Part shown: positions 9,637-22,111 of the stretch, piece after piece
Numbering within the stretch: the first letter of the stretch is position 1
Layout: each line of letters starts with the position of its first letter
From: an uncultured SAR116 cluster alpha proteobacterium
GTDB lineage: Bacteria; Pseudomonadota; Alphaproteobacteria; Puniceispirillales; Marisalimonadaceae
Assembly: GCA_902528415.1 (NCBI GenBank)
Contig: CABZSR010000004.1
Span: forward strand, 31,684-95,683
Direction: 5' to 3'
Length of the DNA: 64,000 nt
Program-made: the position numbers and the translations under genes
The notes under the pieces: generated by a model
What the model was told of the DNA's origin: nothing
Databases searched by the model: none
The model's input: the letters and a program-made list of their open reading frames with translations, nothing else

Positions 9637-11871
9637 ATGAAAAATATAAAATCAAATGAAGTTGCTGTTCTTGTAAGTGGTCCATTTAATGAGCCATTTG
9701 ATTATTTAGTTGAAAGTAAAAAAGATGGTGTCTGCGTAGGGCAAGTTGTATTAGTTCCTTTTGGAAAAAGAAAAAATGTTGGAATTATTGTTGGTGAGGG
9801 TACAAGAACTATACCTAAGGAAAAGTTAAAAAAAATTGAAGAAATATATGAAATAAATCCTATACCCCAAACTTCTATAGAGTTAATTAATTTTTTAGCA
9901 AATTGGTATTGTGCATATAAAGGATTAGTCCTTAAGATGGTTTTATCTCCTGTCGAGGCAATAACATCTACAGAATATAAAAAAGTATATAAAAGCAAGT
10001 TTCAAGATAGTGACGAAATAGAAGAAATTAACAAATATAAAATCACATCTAAAAGGAAACTTATTTTAGATTTTTTATTTAAATCAAAACAAGCTGTATT
10101 CCAAGAGGATCTAATAGACAATACCGGTGTCTCTAAATCAATTTTAAAAGATATGACTAAAAAAAATCTTATCGTTGAAGAGTTGGTAAAAAAGCAAGCC
10201 TATTCAAACTTAAAAGTTGCTAATTATAACAAAATAAAATTTGAAATTAACAAATTATTGAACTCAGAACAAAAAAATGCAGTTGAAAAAATTAATGTCT
10301 CAATAAAGAAAAAGAAACCAGATTGTTTTTTGCTGGATGGTGTTCCAGGTTCTGGTAAGACTGAGACTTATTTTCAAACAGTTAAAACTTGTTTAGATGA
10401 AGGTAAGCAAATTTTAATTTTGCTTCCAGAAATATCTTTAACACCAGATTGGGAAAAAAAATTTCACCAAAGTTTTTCTTTTGCGCCTTTAGTCTGGCAT
10501 TCTGGAATAACAAAAACAAAAAAGAAACAAATTTGGTTATCCGCGTTAAATAGTTCAGCTGGGGTTATTGTAGGCGCAAGATCTGCATTAATGCTTCCTA
10601 TTCTAAATCTAGGTTTAATTATTGTTGATGAAGAGCATGACCCAGCGTTTAAACAGGAAGAAGGCGTAAGATATAACGCCAGAGATATGGCAATCTATAA
10701 AGCTATCAGATCTTCTGTACCGATAGTTTTAGCATCTGCCACACCTTCGTTAGAAACTTACCATAATATGAAAATAGGTAAATATATTCACTTAACCTTA
10801 CCAAAGAGAGCAACTGGAGCCGCTTTACCTAATATAAAACTTATTGATTTAAAGGCTAACACTCCTGAGCGAGGTAAATGGATATCTTCAGAATTAACAA
10901 ATGAAATAAAATCTAAATTAGATAATAGAGAACAAAGTTTACTATTTTTAAATAGAAGAGGTTATGCACCATTAACTATTTGCAACTCTTGTGGCAATAA
11001 AATTAAATGTGTTAATTGTGAAACATGGTTAGTTGAACATAGATCACAAAATAAATTGGTTTGTCACCATTGTGGTTATACAAAAAGAATTTCTAACACT
11101 TGCGATATATGTGGAGCTGAAGGGCAAATAAAAGCATGTGGACCAGGAGTTGAGCGCATTGAGGAAGAAATAAATCAATTATTTCCTGAAGCTAAATTAA
11201 CAGTACTTTCAAGTGATACTATGAAAAGTCAAAAAACATTAGTAAAAACATTTGAAAAGATAAAAAATAACAAAGTAGATATTATTATAGGTACTCAGAT
11301 GATTGCCAAAGGGCATGATTTTCCAGATTTAAAATTAGTTGGAATTATAGACAGTGATGTAGGTTTATCTGGTGGTGATTTACGGGCGTCAGAACGAAGT
11401 TTTCAGCTTTTACAACAAGTATCAGGTAGATCTGGTAGACACTCAAGAGATGAACAGGACAAAGGTGTAGTTTTTCTTCAAACATACGATAATGAAAATC
11501 CAATAATTAGGGCAATCGCCAAAAATAATCGAGATGATTTTTTTGAAAAAGAACTTTCATCAAGGAAAAACGCTAATATGCCTCCTTATGGGAGATTGGC
11601 AGCCATAATTTTATCTTCTAAATATGAAAGAAAATTAGACAGTTTTGCATCAGAATTATTAAGGGTAGCGCCATTCTTTAAAAATGTTAAGATTTTTGGT
11701 CCAGCTCCAGCTCCTTTATATTTTTTAAGGGGAAAATACAGACGAAGATTTTTAATTAGATCAGATAAAACAGTTAATATTCAAGATGTCCTTTTGAATT
11801 GGACAAATAAAATTAAAACTCCGCATAATGTTAAGTTGACTATAGATATTGACCCTTTTTCCTTTATGTAA
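9637..11871 (+). CDS. priA: primosomal protein N', replication restart helicase PriA
   Basis: A 744-aa superfamily 2 helicase. The N-terminal 3'-DNA-binding domain (EVAVLVSGPFNEPFDY) is followed by the Walker A motif GVPGSGKTE near residue 234, DEEHDP near 330 and LASATPSLE near 367. Eight zinc-binding cysteines occur in pairs around residues 449-500 (CNSCG, CVNC, CHHCG, CDICG), and GTQMIAKGHDFP is motif V. PriA reloads the replisome at stalled forks. It is slightly long because of a low-complexity Lys-rich stretch near 115-210, common in AT-rich genomes. It lies upstream of the ATP synthase genes as in many alphaproteobacteria. Confidence 0.96.
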   Translation: MKNIKSNEVAVLVSGPFNEPFDYLVESKKDGVCVGQVVLVPFGKRKNVGIIVGEGTRTIPKEKLKKIEEIYEINPIPQTSIELINFLANWYCAYKGLVLKMVLSPVEAITSTEYKKVYKSKFQDSDEIEEINKYKITSKRKLILDFLFKSKQAVFQEDLIDNTGVSKSILKDMTKKNLIVEELVKKQAYSNLKVANYNKIKFEINKLLNSEQKNAVEKINVSIKKKKPDCFLLDGVPGSGKTETYFQTVKTCLDEGKQILILLPEISLTPDWEKKFHQSFSFAPLVWHSGITKTKKKQIWLSALNSSAGVIVGARSALMLPILNLGLIIVDEEHDPAFKQEEGVRYNARDMAIYKAIRSSVPIVLASATPSLETYHNMKIGKYIHLTLPKRATGAALPNIKLIDLKANTPERGKWISSELTNEIKSKLDNREQSLLFLNRRGYAPLTICNSCGNKIKCVNCETWLVEHRSQNKLVCHHCGYTKRISNTCDICGAEGQIKACGPGVERIEEEINQLFPEAKLTVLSSDTMKSQKTLVKTFEKIKNNKVDIIIGTQMIAKGHDFPDLKLVGIIDSDVGLSGGDLRASERSFQLLQQVSGRSGRHSRDEQDKGVVFLQTYDNENPIIRAIAKNNRDDFFEKELSSRKNANMPPYGRLAAIILSSKYERKLDSFASELLRVAPFFKNVKIFGPAPAPLYFLRGKYRRRFLIRSDKTVNIQDVLLNWTNKIKTPHNVKLTIDIDPFSFM

Positions 11872-11899
11872 AATTAATTTAATATGACTACCTTGTTGC

Positions 11900-11956
11900 T
11901 TGCATTGAGATCAATGCTGTGTTAGCTATCCTTATATTTTTATTTTAAATATAAGG
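11900..11956 (+). promoter_or_regulatory. atp operon leader: candidate promoter and two inverted repeats
   Basis: Between priA and atpH there is a weak -35/-10 pair, TTGCAT (11900-11905) and TAGCTA (11923-11928), 17 bases apart. A perfect repeat GCATTGA-GA-TCAATGC (11902-11917) lies in the spacer. A second perfect 10-bp inverted repeat follows: CCTTATATTT (11930-11939) with AAATATAAGG (11947-11956), loop of seven bases. The right arm contains the AAGG of the atpH ribosome site, so folding would hide it. The promoter call is weak; both repeats are directly visible. Confidence 0.5.
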
Positions 11957-11966
11957 AAATATTAAG

Positions 11967-12518
11967 ATGAGCGGATCATCTGGATTATCAGGTAGATATG
12001 CTAAAGCTTTATATGAGTTAGCTACAGAAAAAAAAATTATATCTAAAATAGTTAAAGATTTTGAATCATTAAAAGGAATACTAAAAAGTAATGATTTATT
12101 TCAGAATATGATTAAATCACCTGCTGTAACTAAAGGTAATAAACTATCTTCTATTGTTAAAATTTTAAAAAAAGCAAAGGCTGACAGTTTAACCATTAAA
12201 TTTTGCGGTACTTTAGCTAATAATGGTCGTTTGATTTTAATACATGAAATAATAGATGATTTCTTATCTGAGGTATCTAGAATCAATGGTGAAGTTCAGG
12301 CTGAAGTTACTTCATCTTTTGAATTAGATAAAGCACAACAAAGTAAAGTAGAATCGGCGATATCTGACGCTACTGGGGTCAAAAAAATAGTTTTGTCAAC
12401 AAAAGTTGATGAAACTCTAATTGGAGGACTTATAGTCAAAATTGGCTCAAAAATGATCGATAACTCGATTAAAACTAAACTTAATAGACTTGAAATAGCC
12501 ATGAGAGGTACAAATTAA
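11967..12518 (+). CDS. atpH: F1F0 ATP synthase delta subunit
   Basis: A 183-aa OSCP/delta subunit linking F1 to the peripheral stalk of the membrane ATP synthase. It begins [15 protein letters not shown] and ends with [17 protein letters not shown] and [10 protein letters not shown], the conserved C-terminal signature. It is first in the F1 block, and its stop codon overlaps the atpA start by one base, implying translational coupling. The ribosome site AAGGA lies inside a hairpin just upstream. Confidence 0.95.
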   Translation: MSGSSGLSGRYAKALYELATEKKIISKIVKDFESLKGILKSNDLFQNMIKSPAVTKGNKLSSIVKILKKAKADSLTIKFCGTLANNGRLILIHEIIDDFLSEVSRINGEVQAEVTSSFELDKAQQSKVESAISDATGVKKIVLSTKVDETLIGGLIVKIGSKMIDNSIKTKLNRLEIAMRGTN

Positions 12519-14053
12519 TGGATATTCGTGCAGCAGAAATATCAACAATATTAAAAGACCAAATTGAAAACTTTGGGGCAGAAGCTGAAGTGATAGAGGT
12601 AGGTAAAGTTTTATCTGTTGGTGACGGAATTGCGAGAGTTCATGGTCTAGATCAAGTTCAAGCAGGTGAAATGGTGGAGTTTCCTGGCGGCATTGCTGGA
12701 ATGGCTTTGAACTTAGAAAGAGATAACGTGGGTGTTGTTATCTTTGGAAGTGATAAGACTATTAAAGAAGGTGATGTTGTAAAGCGAACAGGTTCTATCG
12801 TTGATGTTCCTATCGGCAAAGGACTTCTTGGGAGAGTGGTTGATGCATTAGGTAATCCTATTGATGGAAAAGGTACATTAAAAAATGTTAAAAGGACAAG
12901 AGTTGAGTCAAAAGCCCCTGGTATTATGCCAAGAGAATCAGTCAGTGAACCAATGCAGACTGGACTTAAGGCCATAGATTCATTAATTCCTGTTGGTAGA
13001 GGACAAAGAGAACTTATTATTGGTGACAGACAAACTGGCAAAACAGCTATAGCTATAGATACCTTTTTAAATCAGAAAAGCACTAATGATAAGGCAGGTA
13101 AAGACGATACTAAAAAATTATTTTGTATATACGTAGCTGTTGGCCAAAAGAGATCAACTGTAGCTCAAATTGTAAAAACTTTAGAAGAAAGAGGGGCGCT
13201 AGAATATTCAATTGTGGTAGCAGCTACTGCCTCAGATCCTGCACCAATGCAATTTCTAGCACCTTATTCAGCAGCTGCTATGGGTGAGTTTTTCAGAGAT
13301 AATGGAATGCATGCAGTCGTTGTATACGATGATTTATCTAAACAAGCGGTTGCATATAGACAAATGTCACTTCTTTTAAGGAGACCTCCAGGAAGAGAAG
13401 CTTATCCTGGTGACGTATTTTATTTACATTCTCGTTTATTAGAGAGGGCAGCTAAATTAAATGGAGATAATGGGTCTGGTAGTTTAACTGCACTCCCAAT
13501 TATAGAAACGCAGGGAGGAGATGTTTCTGCCTTTATACCAACTAATGTTATATCAATTACAGATGGCCAAATATTTTTAGAAACTGAATTGTTTTATAAA
13601 GGTATTAGACCGGCTGTGAATGTAGGTTTATCAGTTTCAAGAGTTGGATCTGCTGCACAAATAAAAGCTATGAAACAAGTGGCAGGAACGATTAAGTTAG
13701 ATCTTGCTCAATACAGAGAAATGGCTGCATTTGCTCAATTTGCTTCTGATATGGACGCTTCTACCAGACAACTTTTATCTAGAGGTGAAAGATTAACCGA
13801 ATTATTAAAGCAATCACAATATTCACCAATGGAGGTTGAAGAGCAAGTAGCTGTGATTTTTGCGGGTGTTAAGGGTTATTTAGATCAAATTCCCACTCAA
13901 AAGATTGGTGAGTTCGAACAAGCACTTCTGCAAAAATTAAATACCAAAGATTCTAAGGTTTTAGATTCAATTAGAAAAGATAAAGCTATTTCAGATGATA
14001 CAGAAAAATTTCTTAAAGATACTCTAGATCAGTTAGTAAAGAATTTTTCTTAA
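12518..14053 (+). CDS. atpA: F1F0 ATP synthase alpha subunit
   Basis: A 511-aa alpha subunit of normal length. The Walker A-like [10 protein letters not shown] (near residues 170-179) binds non-catalytic nucleotide, and [17 protein letters not shown] is the family signature. It forms the alpha3beta3 hexamer with atpD. It lies between atpH (one-base overlap) and atpG (32-base gap) in the conserved order. No oddities seen. Confidence 0.98.
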   Translation: MDIRAAEISTILKDQIENFGAEAEVIEVGKVLSVGDGIARVHGLDQVQAGEMVEFPGGIAGMALNLERDNVGVVIFGSDKTIKEGDVVKRTGSIVDVPIGKGLLGRVVDALGNPIDGKGTLKNVKRTRVESKAPGIMPRESVSEPMQTGLKAIDSLIPVGRGQRELIIGDRQTGKTAIAIDTFLNQKSTNDKAGKDDTKKLFCIYVAVGQKRSTVAQIVKTLEERGALEYSIVVAATASDPAPMQFLAPYSAAAMGEFFRDNGMHAVVVYDDLSKQAVAYRQMSLLLRRPPGREAYPGDVFYLHSRLLERAAKLNGDNGSGSLTALPIIETQGGDVSAFIPTNVISITDGQIFLETELFYKGIRPAVNVGLSVSRVGSAAQIKAMKQVAGTIKLDLAQYREMAAFAQFASDMDASTRQLLSRGERLTELLKQSQYSPMEVEEQVAVIFAGVKGYLDQIPTQKIGEFEQALLQKLNTKDSKVLDSIRKDKAISDDTEKFLKDTLDQLVKNFS

Positions 14054-14085
14054 TTGTCGTGTTAATGCAAAAGGAATAGGTTAAA

Positions 14086-16418
<2,333 letters not shown>

Positions 16419-16448
16419 TCCATTTTAATTATTTGAGATGAGGTTATA

Positions 16449-16847
16449 ATGTCAGACACAACTAATTTAGAAATAGTAACTCCATCAATGGTACTTGTTT
16501 CTGAACCAGTTGATATGGTTGTCATACCAGGATCTGATGGTGAGATAGGTGCACTTCCAAGACATTCTAAAATAATGTCCACTCTTGAAAGGGGCGTTAT
16601 TGATATTTATAATGATAGTAAAGTTACATCACGAATTATGATTGATGGAGGTATTGCTGAAATCAATGAAACATCAGTTGTTATACTTGCTGAAAGAGCT
16701 GAAAAAATTGATAAAGCAAATAAACAAATGCTCGAAGAACGTCTTCTTGCTTTTAAATCTCAAGAAAATCATGAAGATAAGAGTGTCTCAGATCTAGCTA
16801 ATAAAAATTCTTCGTTCATTAAGGCTGTATTAGAAAATATTGGCTAG
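16449..16847 (+). CDS. atpC: F1F0 ATP synthase epsilon subunit
   Basis: A 132-aa epsilon subunit. The N-terminal beta-sandwich carries LEIVTPSMVLVSEPVDMVVIP with the GEIGALPRHSK motif. The C-terminal helical part, which can inhibit ATPase activity, is short and poorly conserved. It closes the five-gene F1 block; F0 genes are absent here, as usual in Alphaproteobacteria, where they form a separate locus. Its stop is one base from the stop of the convergent amidase gene. Confidence 0.94.
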   Translation: MSDTTNLEIVTPSMVLVSEPVDMVVIPGSDGEIGALPRHSKIMSTLERGVIDIYNDSKVTSRIMIDGGIAEINETSVVILAERAEKIDKANKQMLEERLLAFKSQENHEDKSVSDLANKNSSFIKAVLENIG

Positions 16848-16848
16848 T

Positions 16849-18135
16849 TTATTTTGATAACACAGTCTCTACCTTAGCACTAATACCCAAAAGTTTTTCG
16901 TCATTTTTTGTAGTACCATTCAACATAATGCCGATAGGTTTATCATCTTTTGAATATGGTATTGAAATACTACAACCATTCATGTAGTTGGCTAAGGTTG
17001 TATTTCTTAATGAAATTAAATTAACTTCATCATAAAATGGTTCATTTTTGCAATCTTCAAGTAAAGGTGGATATATGGTTACTGTTGGTAAAAGTAAAAA
17101 ATTATTTTTCAAAAAATTATTAAATTCTTTAATTAATTTTTTTCTTATATTAAGTAATAAATTATACTCAACTGCCAACACATCATTTGCTCTATCCATA
17201 CGTCTAAGAATATTAGGATCCATCAAATGTTTTTTGTCGTTGTATGCCTCAAAATATTCAGTTTGAGATTCTACGGCTGCAAATTGCCATAAAGGTACCT
17301 TTTTGTATAAGTCTAGGGTTGGCACATTTATTTCAACTACATTAAAACCATTTTCAGCTAATTTCTGTTTTGCAGTATCAAAAGAAGACTTTATTTGAGT
17401 TTCTATATCTTCAAATCCAAAATTTTTAGGAATAATAAGATCTGCTTCTTTGTCATATAAATTTGTCTTTTTGATATTGGTCTTGTTTTTCATTACTTCA
17501 TAACCAAGCCTACAAAGCTCAACATTTTTTGCCATTAATCCAACACTATCTAAGCTAGATGAAAGAACGAGAACACCCTTCCTTGAAATTACGTCTTGAG
17601 TTGGTTTGAACCCAGTTATTCCTGTAAAAGCGGCAGGTATTCTTGTCGATCCACCTGTATCCGTACCAATTGTAATATCTGATATATCAAGGGATATTGA
17701 TACAGCTCCTCCAGATGTTGATCCTCCGGGTATAGCTCCCTTATATATTGGGTTTAGAGGAGTTCCATAATGTGGATTTATACCTAAACCAGAGTAAGCT
17801 AATTCTGTCATGTTGGTATGACCAATAAGCAAGCCACCGGCCGTCCTAATTAGTGAGATACATTCAGCATCCTTAAGACATATTTCAGGATTAAGAAATT
17901 TTGATCCTCCCCTCGTTTTGTATCCTTTGACATTAATTAGGTCTTTAACAGATATAATTAAACCTTTTAACAAACCATTTTTAAGCTGATTTATATCATT
18001 TAATTGTAACTGAAAATCTTCTTCGAAAAGTTCAGTAAAAATATTTTCAAATTTTTCTGGATTACTTTGTATTTTAGTTAAAATTGAAAAAACATTATCA
18101 AGAAGTATTTCAGGATTAAATTGTTTTTTTTTCAT
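16849..18135 (-). CDS. amidase-signature family amidase
   Basis: A 428-aa amidase-signature protein. The catalytic triad is Lys64 (ISVKDLINVKG), cis-Ser139 (GGSTSGGA) and Ser163 (GTDTGGSTRIPAA), with the normal 24-residue spacing. It hydrolyses an amide or, in some relatives, a urea-type bond. Its start codon overlaps the rppH stop by one base (TAATG), so it is the last, translationally coupled gene of the rppH operon. A housekeeping operon ending in a catabolic amidase is unusual and may be lineage specific. Substrate unknown; it resembles the AtzE/AmiD-like single amidases more than GatA. Confidence 0.82.
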   Translation of the reverse strand: MKKKQFNPEILLDNVFSILTKIQSNPEKFENIFTELFEEDFQLQLNDINQLKNGLLKGLIISVKDLINVKGYKTRGGSKFLNPEICLKDAECISLIRTAGGLLIGHTNMTELAYSGLGINPHYGTPLNPIYKGAIPGGSTSGGAVSISLDISDITIGTDTGGSTRIPAAFTGITGFKPTQDVISRKGVLVLSSSLDSVGLMAKNVELCRLGYEVMKNKTNIKKTNLYDKEADLIIPKNFGFEDIETQIKSSFDTAKQKLAENGFNVVEINVPTLDLYKKVPLWQFAAVESQTEYFEAYNDKKHLMDPNILRRMDRANDVLAVEYNLLLNIRKKLIKEFNNFLKNNFLLLPTVTIYPPLLEDCKNEPFYDEVNLISLRNTTLANYMNGCSISIPYSKDDKPIGIMLNGTTKNDEKLLGISAKVETVLSK

Positions 18136-18647
18136 TATAATCCTGTAGAAATAAAATTACTTAACATTGGAATAAATATTTTATTAATTTTTTGATATAC
18201 ATCTTTCTTAAAAAAAATAGCCTTCTCAGGTAAAAGTTTTGGATTAAGCCAAAGCCAATTTTTAAATTCTGGATGGTTAGTATTAATATCTATTTCATCA
18301 TCTTTTCCAGAAAAATAAAACAAAAGCCATCTTTGTGTTTGTCCTCTATATTTACCTTCCCATAAATTATCTGCTAACGGTAAGGGAATGTCGTAATTTA
18401 ACCATTCTGGATATTCACTAACAAATTCTACATTGCTTATACTAGTTTCTTCTCTTAATTCTCTATAGCCGGCTTCTATTGGCAGTTCGCCCTCATCTAT
18501 TCCCCCCTGAGGCAACTGCCATGCCTCGGCTTTATTATCAAGACGCTGACCACAAAAAACATTTCCGTCTTTATTGAAAACCATAAGCCCAACACATGAT
18601 CGATAAGGTCGTTCTAATAGCGGGATATTATTTTTATTTATGTTCAA
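18135..18647 (-). CDS. rppH: RNA pyrophosphohydrolase RppH (Nudix)
   Basis: A 170-aa Nudix hydrolase. The Nudix box reads GGIDEGELPIEAGYRELREET, with all the metal-binding glutamates. The start PYRSCVGLMVFNKDGNVFCGQR, the WQLPQGGID and the RGQTQRWLLFYF segment mark the RppH/Ap5A-pyrophosphatase group. It removes pyrophosphate from 5' ends of messages to begin decay. Its start overlaps the ctpA stop by four bases (ATGA). Confidence 0.93.
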   Translation of the reverse strand: MNINKNNIPLLERPYRSCVGLMVFNKDGNVFCGQRLDNKAEAWQLPQGGIDEGELPIEAGYRELREETSISNVEFVSEYPEWLNYDIPLPLADNLWEGKYRGQTQRWLLFYFSGKDDEIDINTNHPEFKNWLWLNPKLLPEKAIFFKKDVYQKINKIFIPMLSNFISTGL

Positions 18648-20011
18648 TTTTTAGCATTACTCACTTTATTTAAAATTGATTTTTTGTTTATTGTAGCTGT
18701 TGAAGTGTTTTTAACATTGTTACTAAAAAGATTAATACCTCTTATAAGATCAACTGCTCTAGAAATCTGGTTGTCTTGAAGAAGTTTTTCTATAGGACTT
18801 AGTTCTGTTACATTTTTCTTTTTCTTTTCATCGGACTTATCTTTTTTATCTAATGCGCCTCTTAAATTTTCTTCTCGTCTGTTTTCTAAACTTTTGTTTG
18901 TTGATTCGGTTATTCCTGCTTCAACAATAATATCGGGCTCAATACCTTTAGCTTGAATGGAAATACCGCTAGGCGTATAATATCTTGCAGTTGTAAGTCT
19001 CATAGCGCCATTTCCTGCGAGTGGTATTATAGATTGAACGGACCCTTTACCAAAACTTCTTGTTCCTACTATAATAGCCCTTGAATGGTCTTTAAGAGCT
19101 CCTGCTACAATTTCACTTGCAGAAGCAGAACCACTATTTATTAAGACTATCAGCGGTTTACCATCTATAACATCTCCTTTTTTTGCAAATATCCTTGAAG
19201 TATCATCGTCCTTTCTACCTTGTGTGGAGACTATTTCTCCTTGATTAAGAAAAGAGTCAGTGACTGATATAGATTGATTTAGCAGCCCTCCGGGATTATT
19301 TCTTAAGTCCAGTATAAGACCTTGAAATTTGTCTCCAGTTTCTTTTTTTATCTCACTTATAGACTTTTCCATACCAGAAGTAGTTGTATCTGAAAAAGTA
19401 GTTAAACGGACATATGCTATGTTTTTAATAATGTTATGTCTGACAGATCTAATCTTAATAACGTCTCTTACTATTTCAATTTCAAAAGGATCTTTTTTAT
19501 CACGAACGACCGTTATTATAACTTTGCTCCCAATTGGTCCACGAAGTTGAGACACAGCTTCATTTATGGATAGTCCTCTAATTGATTCACCATTAATACC
19601 AATTATTAAATCACCAGATTTCATGCCCGCGTTTGCTGCAGGAGTATCGTCTATGGGTGACACAACTTTAACAACACCATCTTCCATAGTAATTTCTATT
19701 CCCAAACCACCAAAAGTACCCTTGGTTTTTACTTGCATATCTTTATAAGATTCAGGACTTAAATATGATGAATGTGGGTCAAGTGATTGCAACATTCCTG
19801 AGATAGCAGACTCGATTAGCTTTTTATCAGTAACTTCTTCAACATATTGCTCTTGAACTCTTTGAAAAACATCCCCAAAAAGATTAAGTTGCTTATAAGT
19901 TTCTTGTCGATTTTCTGCTTTAGCCACATGCAATGGAAGAGAGCACAAGTTTAGAAATAAAAACAATAGAAAAAATAAATTCATATTACTAGAAGAGATT
20001 TTTGCAATCAT
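18644..20011 (-). CDS. ctpA: C-terminal processing protease CtpA (S41)
   Basis: A 455-aa periplasmic S41A protease. An N-terminal hydrophobic segment (about 10-30) ending VAKAE is a signal peptide. A PDZ domain lies around 85-170 (GGLGIEI, GDLIIGINGESI). The catalytic Ser is in NSGSASASEIVAGAL and the Lys in RSFGKGSVQSI. It processes or degrades periplasmic and envelope proteins from their C-termini. The last 75 residues are Lys/Asn-rich and poorly conserved. In many alphaproteobacteria an EnvC-like M23 protein sits between gpmI and ctpA; here there is only a 93-base gap. Confidence 0.94.
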   Translation of the reverse strand: MIAKISSSNMNLFFLLFLFLNLCSLPLHVAKAENRQETYKQLNLFGDVFQRVQEQYVEEVTDKKLIESAISGMLQSLDPHSSYLSPESYKDMQVKTKGTFGGLGIEITMEDGVVKVVSPIDDTPAANAGMKSGDLIIGINGESIRGLSINEAVSQLRGPIGSKVIITVVRDKKDPFEIEIVRDVIKIRSVRHNIIKNIAYVRLTTFSDTTTSGMEKSISEIKKETGDKFQGLILDLRNNPGGLLNQSISVTDSFLNQGEIVSTQGRKDDDTSRIFAKKGDVIDGKPLIVLINSGSASASEIVAGALKDHSRAIIVGTRSFGKGSVQSIIPLAGNGAMRLTTARYYTPSGISIQAKGIEPDIIVEAGITESTNKSLENRREENLRGALDKKDKSDEKKKKNVTELSPIEKLLQDNQISRAVDLIRGINLFSNNVKNTSTATINKKSILNKVSNAKN

Positions 20012-20104
20012 TTTTACTTTACCTTTGTGTTGAATGAATTTTCTTAAAATTCAATATAGAATATATTTAAAGTAGCTACTATAGAAATTTTATTTAAGAA
20101 GTGT

Positions 20105-21637
20105 TTATTTAACTAATAAAGATGAGCCATTCATAGTTTTTGGAGTAGGAAGGGACATTATATCTAAAATTGTAGGAGCAATGTCAGCAAGCTTCCCATT
20201 TTTTAATTTAAAATTGTTATCATTACAGATAAGTATTAAGGGGACTTTATTACAAGTATGGGAGGTGTGTGGTAATTTTGTTTCAAAATTTTTCATTATT
20301 TCACAATTACCATGATCAGCTGTTAACAGCATAACCCCATTAGTTTTATCTAAAGCATTTTTTATTTTACCTACTGCATAATCTACTGTTTCAACAGCTT
20401 TGATTGCTGCATTCAAATCACCGGTATGGCCAACCATATCAGGATTAGCAAAATTAATAATTATTAGATCATAGATTTTTTTTTGAATTGCGTTTGTTAA
20501 TTCATTTTCAACTTTTTTTGCAGACATCTCTGGCTTTAAATCATAAGTAGATACTTTGGGTGATGGTATCATGATTCTTGTTTCACCTTTATTTATAGTC
20601 TCATTTCCACCATTAAAAAAAAACGTTACATGAGGATATTTTTCTGTTTCCGCTAACCTAAGTTGTTTTAAATTCGCTTTTGCAATAACTTCACCAAGTG
20701 TGTCTACAATCTTTTCTTTTATAAAAATACTGTTCATGTAGTTTGAAATTTCTTTTGAATACTCTGACATTCCAAGACAGTTTAATAATTTAGGAGTTTT
20801 GGCATCCTTTTTAAATTTGTTAAAATTAGGGTCTAAGAATGCTATTAATAATTCTCTTACCCGGTCAGCTCTAAAATTAATCATAAGGAGACTATCACCC
20901 TCTTGTATCCCTTTATAATCAGCAATTAGTGTAGGTGAAATAAATTCATCAGTTTCGTTATTTTTATAAGCCTTTTTAATTGCCATTAAAATATTAGCTG
21001 CTTTTCTTTTATGTTTGGCATAAGCAATAAGATCAAAAGATTTTTTTACTCTATCCCATCTATTATCTCTATCCATTGCGTAATATCTTCCAATAAGGGT
21101 AACGATCTGAATATTATCGGGTAGAGATGACTCAATTTTTTTAATTAGCTGGCCTAATTGTTTAGGAGAAGAATCTCTTCCGTCTGAAAATATATGAATT
21201 ACAGTTCTAATATTATTTTCATGCAATAATTTGGACATAGCAATAATATGATTTGAGTGAGAGTGAACTCCACCATCACTGCACAAACCTAAAAGATGAA
21301 CTGTTTTGTTTTTTTTATGTTTTGATAAAAAATTTTGAAAATTTTTATTGTCGCTTATTTCATTATTAGCAAAAGCTTTGTTAATCCTTGGGAGAGTCTG
21401 TAAAACAACTCTTCCAGAACCTAAATTCATATGGCCAACCTCAGAATTTCCAACTTGCCCAGGAGGTAGTCCAACATGTTCTCCAGATGCCTCAAGAGTA
21501 GAATATGGATATTTTTTTGATAAATAATTCACGTTAGGTGTTTTAGCTAGTGTTACAGCATTAAAATCAGAATCTTCATCAATTCCCCATCCATCCATTA
21601 TACATAATACAACAGGTCTATTTTTATTATCATTCAT
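20105..21637 (-). CDS. gpmI: 2,3-bisphosphoglycerate-independent phosphoglycerate mutase
   Basis: A 510-aa alkaline-phosphatase-fold mutase converting 3- to 2-phosphoglycerate in glycolysis/gluconeogenesis. The metal Asp15 is in CIMDGWGID and the phosphoserine Ser65 in QVGNSEVGHMNLG. Further metal ligands are in FANPDMVGHTGD and LLTADHGNCE. Length is normal. It is 22 bases downstream of rlmH and belongs to the obgE-to-rppH minus-strand chain. Confidence 0.97.
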   Translation of the reverse strand: MNDNKNRPVVLCIMDGWGIDEDSDFNAVTLAKTPNVNYLSKKYPYSTLEASGEHVGLPPGQVGNSEVGHMNLGSGRVVLQTLPRINKAFANNEISDNKNFQNFLSKHKKNKTVHLLGLCSDGGVHSHSNHIIAMSKLLHENNIRTVIHIFSDGRDSSPKQLGQLIKKIESSLPDNIQIVTLIGRYYAMDRDNRWDRVKKSFDLIAYAKHKRKAANILMAIKKAYKNNETDEFISPTLIADYKGIQEGDSLLMINFRADRVRELLIAFLDPNFNKFKKDAKTPKLLNCLGMSEYSKEISNYMNSIFIKEKIVDTLGEVIAKANLKQLRLAETEKYPHVTFFFNGGNETINKGETRIMIPSPKVSTYDLKPEMSAKKVENELTNAIQKKIYDLIIINFANPDMVGHTGDLNAAIKAVETVDYAVGKIKNALDKTNGVMLLTADHGNCEIMKNFETKLPHTSHTCNKVPLILICNDNNFKLKNGKLADIAPTILDIMSLPTPKTMNGSSLLVK

Positions 21638-21659
21638 TAATTAAATTCACTTTTAAAAA

Positions 21660-22109
21660 TTATTTATGATAAGGGTGTCCTTGAATTATAGTTTCTATTC
21701 TATAGATTTGTTCCGCAATCATCATTTTTACCATTTGATGTGGCCAAGTAAGTTGGCCAAAAGCAATTATTATATCAGCAGTTTTTTTAATTTTTTCACC
21801 ATTTCCAAAGGCTCCACCAATAGCAAAATTTATATTGGTTATATTATTATCTCTCCATTTTAATATTATTTTAGCGAGATCATTACTAGATAAATTTTCA
21901 CCTTTTTCGTCTAATAATATTAATTTACCATTCTTAGGTGTTGCATTAATTAACTTTAAAGCTTCCTCATTTCTTTTTTTTTCTGGGCTATTATTTTTGA
22001 CTTCAAATTGTTTCAATTCAACGTTTTTAATTCTTTTAAGATATTTGTGAGTAATTATATCTTCATCACTATTTTTAGCTTTACCAATAGTTGAAATAAT
22101 GTACTGCAT
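21660..22109 (-). CDS. rlmH: 23S rRNA pseudouridine-1915 N3-methyltransferase RlmH
   Basis: A 149-aa SPOUT-class methyltransferase that modifies pseudouridine 1915 of 23S rRNA. LLDEKGENLSS, FAIGGAFG and the C-terminal IIQGHPYHK are hallmark motifs of the knotted SAM site. I chose the ATG at 22109 (MQYIISTIGKAKN), because the family begins this way and it lies two bases after the rsfS stop. A longer frame to 22160 would overlap rsfS by 49 bases and adds 17 non-conserved residues. Confidence 0.93.
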   Translation of the reverse strand: MQYIISTIGKAKNSDEDIITHKYLKRIKNVELKQFEVKNNSPEKKRNEEALKLINATPKNGKLILLDEKGENLSSNDLAKIILKWRDNNITNINFAIGGAFGNGEKIKKTADIIIAFGQLTWPHQMVKMMIAEQIYRIETIIQGHPYHK

Positions 22110-22111
22110 TA

